DNA of 64,000 nt, taken from positions 29,711 through 93,710 of the forward strand of contig CAZGUX010000212.1 of NCBI GenBank assembly GCA_964529305.1. Direction: 5' to 3'. Position numbers and translations under genes: made by a program. Below the pieces are notes generated by a model. The model did no database searches. It was not told the origin of the DNA and was given only the letters and a program-made list of their open reading frames with translations. Source of the DNA: CAZGUX01 sp964529305 (lineage in GTDB: Bacteria; Acidobacteriota; Terriglobia; Bryobacterales; Bryobacteraceae). Below, piece after piece: positions 1 to 7,671 of this stretch. Each line of letters begins with the position of its first letter. Within the stretch, counting starts at the first letter, position 1.

Positions 1-50
1 ACGGCGGCGCTACCGTAAACGTCAAAGTGACAGAAAAGCCCAAAAAGTAA
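1..50 (+). CDS. C-terminal end of a gene entering from the left edge (partial)
   Basis: The frame that starts at base 3 is open from the window edge and ends with TAA at 48-50, giving a short hydrophilic, lysine-rich tail (ending VTEKPKK). A tail rich in V, K and T fits the end of a secreted beta-sheet protein, but 15 residues cannot assign a family. The next 239 bases show no convincing gene. It could be chance, because only 15 codons are visible. Confidence 0.3.
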   Translation, partial: GGATVNVKVTEKPKK

Positions 51-289
51 ATTCAGCGAATCTGGACTTCGGTATGGCTGCCGCCGGCCTGCGTTCACTG
101 CGCCATAATCGTGCCTAAAAGCCCGGCGAAGCCATCCGCAGGCACCGGCCCGCGCTCGGAAGGGCCGTTTTGATCCATTCGGCCACCCGAGTCAGGCAAT
201 TGGTGTAATCTTTGGGTCCGGGAAGCTCAAAACGGAAATCCCGGATTAAATAGCCAGCCACACTGGCTTCCACCGGAGGTTAGGTAACG

Positions 290-688
290 ATGGCCGACCA
301 TGCAAAGCATGTCGATGATAGGAACGAGGAAATACGGACGGTGACCGTTGGCCCGGTTTCGGCGGGCCACGGGGATCCACAGGGTGACTACGATGAGAGC
401 TGCACCGAGTTTGTGGGGGCGCGCAACAAAATCACGGTTCTAGCGGCGTACATGCCGCTCGGATCCCAGGTGAAGCAGATTCGACTCTATTCAGTCGGTG
501 CGAAAGGAGGAACCTGGCATGAGAACGCGCCTTGCGCTGATGTTGAGTGGGCGCGCTGGTTACAACCGAAGCAGTACAATAGCGGGGAGTATCTCCGCGT
601 CGATGGGAAGTTCAAGAACTGGAGCCATGACCGGACCCGGAACATCAAGATGGAAGTCGACTACGTTCCTCCTCCCGGGGCGGAGTGA
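290..688 (+). CDS. Small hypothetical protein (132 aa)
   Basis: I do not recognise this family. The protein is soluble-looking, without a signal peptide or membrane segment, and has an acidic N-terminal third followed by a beta-rich part with many aromatic residues (tryptophans near 76, 86, 90 and 110). The ATG start is supported by a good Shine-Dalgarno GGAGGT at 275-280, nine bases upstream. It stands alone, followed by about 130 bases without a gene and then by a stretch of gene fragments, so it lies in accessory DNA. Overlapping frames in 498-821 and on the minus strand look like shadows. Confidence 0.6.
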   Translation: MADHAKHVDDRNEEIRTVTVGPVSAGHGDPQGDYDESCTEFVGARNKITVLAAYMPLGSQVKQIRLYSVGAKGGTWHENAPCADVEWARWLQPKQYNSGEYLRVDGKFKNWSHDRTRNIKMEVDYVPPPGAE

Positions 689-821
689 AAGAAGCCGAAG
701 TGCTTCCTTAGAAACGGTCTGCGAAAGTCGGGCGAGAAAACTCACGAACATATGCCCGCACGCCCCGCACGTCAGGCCTGTTGATAGTCCATATTGGCGC
801 CCGCGAGCACGGCCAAAGTAG

Positions 822-1373
822 ACCGCGAACTTCGATCCGAACTACCGGTTGACCCTGGATATCAATCCGAGGGAGAGCGGCAACGCGGGCAGAGATGGAA
901 TCACCTACGTCGCGGGGACGGTGGTGAACCTGGAAGCGGAGCCCAACGATTGTTACGTGTTCCAGGCGTGGAGCCCGAACGCTCCGGGCGGGGTGGTGAC
1001 GATGACGGAGCCAAAGACAGTGACCGTGGCGTTCGCGCCGGACGGGGCGAAGGCAGTGAGCCAAGTGCAGGTAACCGGCGGCACGCTCGAATACAACCCG
1101 GGGACTCAGCGGTATCAGCAGTCGGTGACGCTCCACAACTACGGCGGCGCGCTGACCGGTGTCGCCTTGGTGTTGGACGGCTTGACCGGCGTCGCGGGGT
1201 TGTACCAGCCCAGTGGAAGCACGTATTGCGCGCTGCCGGCGGAGAGCGCGTTCCGGGAAGTGGGCACGATGGCGGCGGGGCAGTCGGTGGCACTGACGTT
1301 GGAGTTTCCGGGACCGCAGAACGGGCCATTCGGCTACACGGCCCGGGTGCTGGCGGGCGCTGGGCAGAGATAG
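822..1373 (+). pseudogene. 5'-truncated fragment with an InlB/Flg_new-like bacterial repeat
   Basis: The frame opens directly after a TAG at 819-821 without a convincing start, and the first residues (NFDPNYRLTLDI) read like the middle of a protein. The segment YVAGTVVNLEA..PNDCYVFQAWSP followed by KTVTVAFAP has the pattern of the divergent InlB-type bacterial repeat of secreted proteins (small core, then a W-S and a T-V-T-V-A-F strand). A second beta-rich unit follows and the frame ends at 1371-1373. The natural reading is the 3' end of a large secreted beta-protein gene that lost its 5' part. It is the first of three unrelated fragments packed into 1.3 kb. A TTG start at 849 is possible but I see no ribosome site. 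Confidence 0.55.
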
Positions 1374-1410
1374 TCGAAGCCGCAAGGATTGGATCCAGAC
1401 GAGCGTAACC

Positions 1411-1453
1411 CGCGGGCTAACGCCCGCGCCATGCGCCGGTCGGAGACCGGCGC
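1411..1453. repeat. REP-like double hairpin
   Basis: Two perfect hairpins sit back to back. The first has a 7-bp stem CGCGGGC/GCCCGCG (1411-1417, 1422-1428) around TAAC. The second has a 9-bp stem GCGCCGGTC/GACCGGCGC (1433-1441, 1445-1453) around GGA. The 'CGGGCTAACGCCCG' style is that of REP-type intergenic elements common in high-GC soil bacteria. A similarly built element lies at 56578-56612. It separates two gene fragments and has no T-tract, so a terminator role is less likely. Confidence 0.6.
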
Positions 1454-1473
1454 CACGGGAAAAGGCCAAACTC

Positions 1474-1756
1474 GACCCCACTTGTGCGAAGGGGTCGATT
1501 CGATCGAATATTCTCAGAAGGGAGCACCGGAAAAGGATCCCCCGAGGACGTGACGCGACACCTTCATCACAACGGTTGCGATCTCGCATTTGAAGTGGAG
1601 GGCAGTGGACCGCCAGTCGTGCTGATTCAAGGCGTCGGCGTCCACGGATCGGGAGGCGGCCCCAGGTCCAGGATCTCGTCACCGGGTACCAGTGCCTGAG
1701 CTTCGACAACCGGGGATCGGACAAAGCCAACCGGCGCCGGTGTCGCTGACGGTGGA
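1474..1756 (+). pseudogene. Decayed partial copy of the alpha/beta hydrolase gene at 15547
   Basis: This segment matches 15473-15755 almost base for base, including about 75 bases upstream of the coding start, and corresponds to the first 70 or so codons of the hydrolase. It carries several small indels: one extra A in the A-run after CACCGG, one extra C in the following C-run, loss of T in GGGATGG and loss of one G in CCGGGGGATC. The last two destroy the reading frame. The similarity stops abruptly at 1756, where an unrelated fragment begins in a new frame. The active-site serine region is absent, so this copy cannot be functional. Confidence 0.85.
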
Positions 1757-2130
1757 AGGTCCTGGCCCATGGGACCCAGGTGGACGTCACGCTGGCGGAC
1801 TCGGGCTTGAAAGACGCGGCCACGGGAGACGGCGTGTATACGGGGACGTTCACGCCGTCCGGCGCCGGCGATTACATCGCGGTCGTGAAGTTCAGCGGGA
1901 CGTCGGGGTCGGGCGCGTATTCGCGCAAGGCCGTGACGACGTTTCGGGTGGAGACGCCGAAGGCCAGCCTGGTGTCGTTTCAGGAGACAACGCCCGATGA
2001 CGACGAAGACGGCCGTGCCGACCGGTTGGTGATCGCGACCAACGTGACGGTACAAACGGCGGGGGAGTATCAGGCGGATATCACCCTGACCGCGAGTAAC
2101 GGGGAGACGCTCAACGCGAGGGCACGCCGA
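1757..2130 (+). pseudogene. Internal fragment of a secreted beta-sandwich (VWA-associated type) protein
   Basis: The open frame joins the hydrolase fragment with no start codon of its own. It encodes a stretch with A-T-G-D-G-V-Y-T-G-T-F-T-P followed by G-D-Y-I-A-V-V-K-F-S-G and then D-D-D-E-D-G-R-A-D-R-L. This is the pattern of the beta-sandwich modules in the C-terminal halves of large bacterial VWA or adhesin-like proteins (an extension domain followed by an acidic, calcium-binding-like loop). The recognisable reading fades near 2120-2130, just before the stop codon of the minus-strand gene at 2150. Both ends therefore look like breakpoints. A GTG at 1780 could in principle start translation, but the product would be a partial domain. 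Confidence 0.55.
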
Positions 2131-2149
2131 CCCTGGGAACAGGAAGGAG

Positions 2150-3658
2150 TCAAGTCGGGTAGAGGTTGGCAGTCACCTGATCGACCCAACGATGAAGGTA
2201 GTCCCGCCGGAATTCAGGCACCGACATGACCGCCTTCCGTGCCTCCTCCAGGAAGGCTTGGGTTCCGCCGGCGTTCCCCTGCCGGTGAGCCAGTACGGAT
2301 CTCAAAAGAAATCGCGGAACCGAGTTCTTTGAACCGAAGCCTCGCATGGTGGGATAGTTTGCCAGAATCTTCCAGTCTGGAAACTCGAGAAGGTGGGCCA
2401 GATCCCTTGTGTTCTCGCACAGCGAAAACCAAGCTGCCCCGTCGGTGTCAAGGGCGGTCAGAGCGTCTGCCGCGGTGATGAAGGTGGTTGGCCCTGACAC
2501 CGACGCCTGGTTGTCCGACGTCAGCCACATCTGTAGATGGCATTCCTCCAGCTTGGGACGAGCCTCGTCGCGCCGGTTTGTTCTGACGGGTGATCCATCT
2601 GACAGGTCGGGCCAGAATACCCCCACGCCAATCCGAAAACATTCGCGGGAATACCCGTATTGCTTGCGCTGACGAGGGTCTGGCGGGGCAAACGAGACAA
2701 CGTGAACACCCTCTCGGGTTGGGCGATGGGCCAATCGATCGGTGAACTCCGAGAAGCCAAGCTTGCGAAGGCTCGGCCACAGGCCGCTTCGGGGCGTAAC
2801 GGTCGCCGCCGGTTGATGGGAAGCGGTGTTGGCCCGCGAGCCGGCAGACCACGTTGAAGCGAAAAGCCGCGAGCGTTCCCTCAACACCGAGGGACTGAGG
2901 TCGGCATTTGGCCTCCATTCTCCCAATCGCAAGAGCAGGTCACGGGATCGTCTGGTCTCGAAGTCAATTGATGCCGGCGTGCTCAGGATCGGGCTGAAAA
3001 TCTCTTGGATCGAGCCAATGACTGCGTCGATGTCGCGAATCGAATCGAGGGCGAAATCGCGGGTTGGTGTTGCCGAATGCGTCAACAACCGCAACACCGC
3101 AAACAAGTCGTGCCAAACCAGGGATCCGGGCCCTGTATAGACTCCTGGCCCCAGTTGCTCGGGCAAACCGGGCGGAGGGTCGCCGCCCGACATCCAGGCG
3201 ACCACGGCATTGAGGTTCGCGAGCGCGCCAAACCACCTTGGCGCCAGATCTTTCAGCTGGTCTCGCACCTCTTTGAATACGGCACCTGCTGAGTGCCCTT
3301 CCCGATCGATGTAGAAGACGTCTGCTCGTGCGAATCCATCGATGGGCGATCGCTTCTCGATATGTGCGCGAAACGAACATTGAGCCTCGTGCGGCAAAGG
3401 ACGGCCGGACGAGTCCTTCTTGATCCACGGGTCTTCCAGGCTGCCAAGAACGTAGACTCCGAGGTGAAGGGCAAACGAGTACGTGGTGCACCCGATTCCC
3501 TCCGCGAGATAGGAATTGAAGGACTGAAAATTGACGACATCGACCAGCGGTTCCCGGTAGCGCCAGGCATTCCGGCTGTCGAACCTGGAAAATCCTTGAG
3601 CACGAAGGACCGGCCAGATTTCCGATCGAATGAGCTTGTTGACGACCCGGCTGTTCAT
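2150..3658 (-). CDS. Protein with two DUF4304-like domains (502 aa)
   Basis: The protein has two similar halves. Residues 1 to about 75 contain W-P-V-L-R-A-Q-G-F, an R-x-A-W-R-Y-R strand, VVNFQSF and a F-A-L-H-L-G-V-Y strand. A second copy begins near residue 290 with W-P-S-L-R-K-L-G-F, VHVVSFAPP and F-R-I-G-V-G-V-F. This order (helix with LGF, then F/W-x-R, then V-V-N-x-Q, then F-x-x-x-x-G) is the pattern I associate with DUF4304. No signal peptide or membrane segment is seen, so it is probably cytoplasmic. Function is unknown; such domains occur in accessory, possibly defence or immunity-type loci. The ATG at 3658 is kept because the first domain starts right after it. It stands alone between a fragment region and a spacer. 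Confidence 0.65.
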   Translation of the reverse strand: MNSRVVNKLIRSEIWPVLRAQGFSRFDSRNAWRYREPLVDVVNFQSFNSYLAEGIGCTTYSFALHLGVYVLGSLEDPWIKKDSSGRPLPHEAQCSFRAHIEKRSPIDGFARADVFYIDREGHSAGAVFKEVRDQLKDLAPRWFGALANLNAVVAWMSGGDPPPGLPEQLGPGVYTGPGSLVWHDLFAVLRLLTHSATPTRDFALDSIRDIDAVIGSIQEIFSPILSTPASIDFETRRSRDLLLRLGEWRPNADLSPSVLRERSRLFASTWSAGSRANTASHQPAATVTPRSGLWPSLRKLGFSEFTDRLAHRPTREGVHVVSFAPPDPRQRKQYGYSRECFRIGVGVFWPDLSDGSPVRTNRRDEARPKLEECHLQMWLTSDNQASVSGPTTFITAADALTALDTDGAAWFSLCENTRDLAHLLEFPDWKILANYPTMRGFGSKNSVPRFLLRSVLAHRQGNAGGTQAFLEEARKAVMSVPEFRRDYLHRWVDQVTANLYPT

Positions 3659-4081
3659 TGCCTTTCAGATTAGCGGCAGCGACCGAGATCACTCCAGTAC
3701 CCGCCAAACGTCTTGACTGAGGACGATCACCTGCCAGAGAATACGATGACCGGCGTGCCCCGGGCTTGAAGATTGATCAAGACCCCGGAATGGTGAGTTC
3801 TGTGCCGGAATCAGCATGTTCACCAAAAACTTCACATCTCTTGGATTACGAGCCTTTGGGCAGCAGGTTCCACAGCGTTTCGGAACAGGCGGCGCGGCGC
3901 CCATTCATGTCGATCATCTGATGAACACGAAGATCAACCTGCCGGAATCCGCCGGCGAGGGCCGGCCACGGCACTCCTGTGGGTCTGAGAATCGTGTTGA
4001 CCGGCCGGCGGGAGATCCTGTCGCGCATGACCGCCTCCGCGCCATCGTAGATGGAGGGCTGAACCTGCCCGAGGCGCGCAA
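3659..4081. other. Spacer without a convincing gene
   Basis: This 423-base stretch has only short overlapping frames on both strands. The longest (3816-4085 plus, 3914-4150 minus) show no recognisable motif and no good ribosome site, and they antagonise each other. It may contain the promoters for the flanking genes or eroded coding DNA. I see nothing that can be named. Confidence 0.4.
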
Positions 4082-5737
4082 ATGATCAGCAGGCGTGGTT
4101 TGCTCAAGAGCAGTCCTTTGGCGGCCGGGTTGGTGACCGGCAGATCGCACTCGAACGCTCAGACTTCAGCGTCGGAGGGAATGGCCCCTAAAGGCGCCCC
4201 GGTTCCCCGGTTGGGACGGCGCCCGATTGCTGGACGGAGCAACAAATACCTCTTCGTGGACGACCACGACATCGAAGCGATCGACAACCTGGCGCGCCGG
4301 CTGCATCAGCCGCAAAAGTTCGCCAACAACGTGGTGATTCGCGCCGAACACCGCTGGGAGAACGCTGGGATCCAGGTTCGCACAACGCCTGTGTGGTTGC
4401 CCGACGAGAAGCTCTTCAAGATGATCTATCTGACGAGCGCCGAGGGACCAGACCCCGTGGTTACGTTGGATGTGACAGGCGCGCCCAAGGGAATGGAGAG
4501 CCATGCCTGCTACGCGACGTCGGCCGACGGGATCAACTGGGAGAAACCGTTTCTGCGCCTTTATGACTGTCCGGCGCTTACTTGGCGCGGCACCCCTATC
4601 GGCAAGGAGAACAACATCGTTCCGAGCGCGGCGGGCCTGTTGCAGGGGCCGGTCTACGATCCTCATGATCCCGACCCGCGGCGGCGCTTCAAAGGGCTGC
4701 GCTATAGCGGGGGCAAGCTCCAATCGGCGGCCTCCGCCGACTTCCTGCGCTGGGAAGCCTTGGCTGTCCCCTCGCTGCCTAGCAAGGACGAGTCGCATCT
4801 GACCTATGACGCCGCCGAGCGGCTGTTTATTGCCACGGTCAAACTAAAGGGACCGTATGGGCGGTCATGGCATCTGATCACAAGCCCGGATTTCGAGCAC
4901 TGGCAGGAGCATGGGCTTGTGTTCCACGCGGACCAGGTGGATCAAGAGAACGGCAATGCCCGCTTGCGGCGTTTCTTCGACGACCCAGCCTATTTGAAGC
5001 CGATCTTCAACCGCCCCGAGGAGTGGCGCACCGATGTCTACAACTTCCCCGTCTTTCCCTATGAAGGACTCTACCTGGCCACGCCGGTGATGCATCACTG
5101 GTCGGGCAAACATTCGCCCCTCTATGAGAATGTAGACAGCCGAAAATCCGTGGAACTGACCGCCAGCCGTGATTTGCTCCACTGGCATCGGGTCGCCGAC
5201 CGAGCCCCGTTCCTGGAATTGTCACCAGTAGGGGATGGCAGCGCCTACGACACGGGCCAAGTCGTTGTCGCCAACCAACCAGTAGTCCGCAATGACGAGC
5301 TTTGGTTCTACTACAACGCGTTTCGCTACCGCTCCATGACTCTTGCGGACACGCTGCAGCGCAAGTACCTCGACAGCAGCGCACTTTGCGTGGCGCGTTT
5401 GCGCATGGACGGTTTTGTCTCGTTGAAAGGGGGCCTCGAGTGGGGTTCTGTTTCGACCAAACCGATCAAGGTGACGGGCCAACTCTTGCTCATGAACTGT
5501 GATTCCTGGCGCGGGCGGGTTCTGGTGGAGGTTTCCGACGCCGCCACCCGCCGGCCGATTCCAGGCTTCACGCGCGCGGAGTGTCAGCCCGTCATGGTCG
5601 ACCGCATCAATGAGGTGGTGCGGTGGAAGGCCAAGAACGATCTGGCAGACCTGCTGGGCAAGACGGTGCGACTGACGTTTCATCTCTGGAATGCCGAATT
5701 GTATTCTTTCTGGTTGGGCGCCTCTAGAGACGCCTGA
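4082..5737 (+). CDS. Tat-exported glycosidase-like five-bladed beta-propeller protein
   Basis: The N-terminus MISRRGLLKSSPLAAGL is a twin-arginine leader. The mature part shows repeated blade motifs such as YATSADGINWEKP (about residue 140), YDPHDPDPRRRFKG, LRWEALAVPS and DFEHWQEHG, typical of the GH43/GH32-like five-bladed propeller superfamily that acts on plant or microbial polysaccharides. A beta-sandwich-like tail follows the propeller. I cannot identify the catalytic acids by eye, so substrate and activity are open. Its closest relative here is the next gene, which shares the same motifs in the same order. The pair most likely arose by tandem duplication. Confidence 0.65.
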   Translation: MISRRGLLKSSPLAAGLVTGRSHSNAQTSASEGMAPKGAPVPRLGRRPIAGRSNKYLFVDDHDIEAIDNLARRLHQPQKFANNVVIRAEHRWENAGIQVRTTPVWLPDEKLFKMIYLTSAEGPDPVVTLDVTGAPKGMESHACYATSADGINWEKPFLRLYDCPALTWRGTPIGKENNIVPSAAGLLQGPVYDPHDPDPRRRFKGLRYSGGKLQSAASADFLRWEALAVPSLPSKDESHLTYDAAERLFIATVKLKGPYGRSWHLITSPDFEHWQEHGLVFHADQVDQENGNARLRRFFDDPAYLKPIFNRPEEWRTDVYNFPVFPYEGLYLATPVMHHWSGKHSPLYENVDSRKSVELTASRDLLHWHRVADRAPFLELSPVGDGSAYDTGQVVVANQPVVRNDELWFYYNAFRYRSMTLADTLQRKYLDSSALCVARLRMDGFVSLKGGLEWGSVSTKPIKVTGQLLLMNCDSWRGRVLVEVSDAATRRPIPGFTRAECQPVMVDRINEVVRWKAKNDLADLLGKTVRLTFHLWNAELYSFWLGASRDA

Positions 5738-6016
5738 TCGTCCTCGCCAGCGAGTCCTCGCGATCTGGCACCGCGACCCGAGGAAGGTGATTGCTCATCA
5801 AACACCCGCTTCGGCGTGGCATCCACGGAGATCGTGGCTGGGAAAAGGCATCCAGTCAAGAAATGCGCGAAGCGGTTGTCCCGGGCTTTCGGAGTTCGAG
5901 GTTCTCCCCTTCTTCCAGAAGCCCGTCAAGCATTTGTCGCTAATGGATACTCAGGTGTATACTGTGATTCCCGCCGGGGACCGAGATTTGAGGTCCCTGG
6001 TAGCGTTGGAGACCCT

Positions 6017-7591
6017 TTGAGAATTGCGACAATCGGTGTGGTGTGCCTGGCCGCTCTCCCACTCAGCGGCGTCGAGCCGGCAAGTGATCCGGTGGTTTGC
6101 TGCAACGAAGCACGGGCATTTTTGAACGGAGTGCGGCGGACGGAGCAGAGGACGCCAAAGAGGAACGTGTTTGTCGACGACACGGTGATCGACAGTCTGC
6201 AGGACGTCCGGCGCACCTTGCACCAACCGGAAAAGTACGGCGCCGTGATCCGCGAGGACCGGCCGTGGGAGGGAACGATCCAGACCCGGACCGGTCCGTC
6301 GTGGAATCCGGAGAAGAAATTGTGGATGCTCTGGTATTTCGCCTCGGGTGGTACCGGCTATGCCACGTCAAAAGACGGGATTCACTGGGACAAACCCGTG
6401 CTGGGTCTTCGCGAGTACAAGGGCTCGAAAGAGAACAACCTGGTGAACGAGATCGTCTGGTTCGCCTTGTACGATCCCAAAGATCCCGATCCGAGCCGGC
6501 GTTACAAGGGTGTGACGCCCAAACTGAAGGTCGCCGCGGCCGGAGGCGGCTTCGCCCCCGCGGTCTCTCCCGACGGTTTGAATTGGAAGATCCTGGAGGA
6601 CTCATTCATTCTCAGCCAGGACGAGGCAAACCTGTATCACGATGCCGACCGCAACCAGTTTGTCTTCACGGTCAAGCATCAGGGGCCGTATGGGAGATCG
6701 GTGTATCTCACGCTCAGCCGGGATTTCGAGCACTGGACAGACCCTCGCGACTGTTTGATCTTCCATGCCGATAAGCGCGATCAGGATCTGGGGCGCAAGT
6801 GGATCGAACAGCGTTTCTCCGAGACCACGCTGCAGCACCCCGAATACAATATTCCCTCCGAGTACGGTGTGCAGGTGTACAACATGGCGGTGTTCCGGCA
6901 TGGCGACCTGTATTTTGGCCTGCCGGCGATGTACCACCAGACCGGCCGGGTTTCGAAAGACTGGGAGGGGTTCGATAAGTACAACCTGGCCGAGGAGATT
7001 CGCAAGGCCGTGCGTTTGTACGGGGACTGGACCGGCTTCCACCACCTGCAGTTGATTTCGAGCCGGAACCTGGTGGATTGGCAGCGGGTGGGAGGGCGCC
7101 AGCCGTTCATCGACGCTTCTCCGGCGAAAAGCGGCGCGTATGATCTCCAGACCATCATGCCCGCTGCCCCGGTCGTGCGGGGCGACGAAATCTGGTTCTA
7201 TTACACCGGCATCAGGAACTATGCGTACGTCACCTCCGGCCGGCCCGACGCGGGGGGGATTTGCCTCGCCAAACTACGCCTGGACGGGTTCGTTTCCCTC
7301 GATGCGGGTGACGCGGGCGGGAGCGTTCTGACCAAGCCGATGGTCGTCGATGGCGACAACTTGCGGGTCAATCTGGTAGCGTCCAAGGGAGACGTGCGGG
7401 CCGAGATTCTGGACGCGGCCGGCAAACGAGCGCTTCCGGGTTATACGATCGAGGAAAGCGTCGCCGCGCGCGGAGATCACGTGGATGCGGAACTGCGCTG
7501 GCGCGCGGCCAGGATCTCCGCATTGAAGGGGCGGACGGTGAGGCTGCGGTTTGCTTTGCGGAACGCGAGCCTCTATGCTTTCCGGTTCTGA
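6017..7591 (+). CDS. Secreted glycosidase-like five-bladed beta-propeller protein, paralog of the upstream gene
   Basis: The open frame extends to 5816, but TTG at 6017 is the best start: it has GGAG at 6007-6010 and yields a normal signal peptide (LRIATIGVVCLAALPLSG). The protein (524 aa) repeats the motifs of the upstream paralog: N-V-F-V-D-D near the start, L-H-Q-P-E-K-Y, GYATSKDGIHWDKP, YDPKDPDPSRRYKG, DFEHWTDP, LVDWQRVGGRQPF and GGICLAKLRLDGFVS. It uses a Sec-type leader where its neighbour has a Tat leader. It is probably secreted and acts on carbohydrate. Catalytic residues are not assigned. The leader difference may reflect different folding needs or a recruited promoter region. Confidence 0.65.
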   Translation: MRIATIGVVCLAALPLSGVEPASDPVVCCNEARAFLNGVRRTEQRTPKRNVFVDDTVIDSLQDVRRTLHQPEKYGAVIREDRPWEGTIQTRTGPSWNPEKKLWMLWYFASGGTGYATSKDGIHWDKPVLGLREYKGSKENNLVNEIVWFALYDPKDPDPSRRYKGVTPKLKVAAAGGGFAPAVSPDGLNWKILEDSFILSQDEANLYHDADRNQFVFTVKHQGPYGRSVYLTLSRDFEHWTDPRDCLIFHADKRDQDLGRKWIEQRFSETTLQHPEYNIPSEYGVQVYNMAVFRHGDLYFGLPAMYHQTGRVSKDWEGFDKYNLAEEIRKAVRLYGDWTGFHHLQLISSRNLVDWQRVGGRQPFIDASPAKSGAYDLQTIMPAAPVVRGDEIWFYYTGIRNYAYVTSGRPDAGGICLAKLRLDGFVSLDAGDAGGSVLTKPMVVDGDNLRVNLVASKGDVRAEILDAAGKRALPGYTIEESVAARGDHVDAELRWRAARISALKGRTVRLRFALRNASLYAFRF

Positions 7592-7671
7592 TCAACGATC
7601 CTGGAGAATCGCCTGGCCATTCGGCTTGGGCCAATCGCTATACTCCTAACCGAGCCGGACTGTTTTCCCCG

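Noticed and set aside
3816..4085. Short plus-strand frame upstream of the propeller gene
   Set aside because: No motif, no ribosome site, and competing frames on the other strand.
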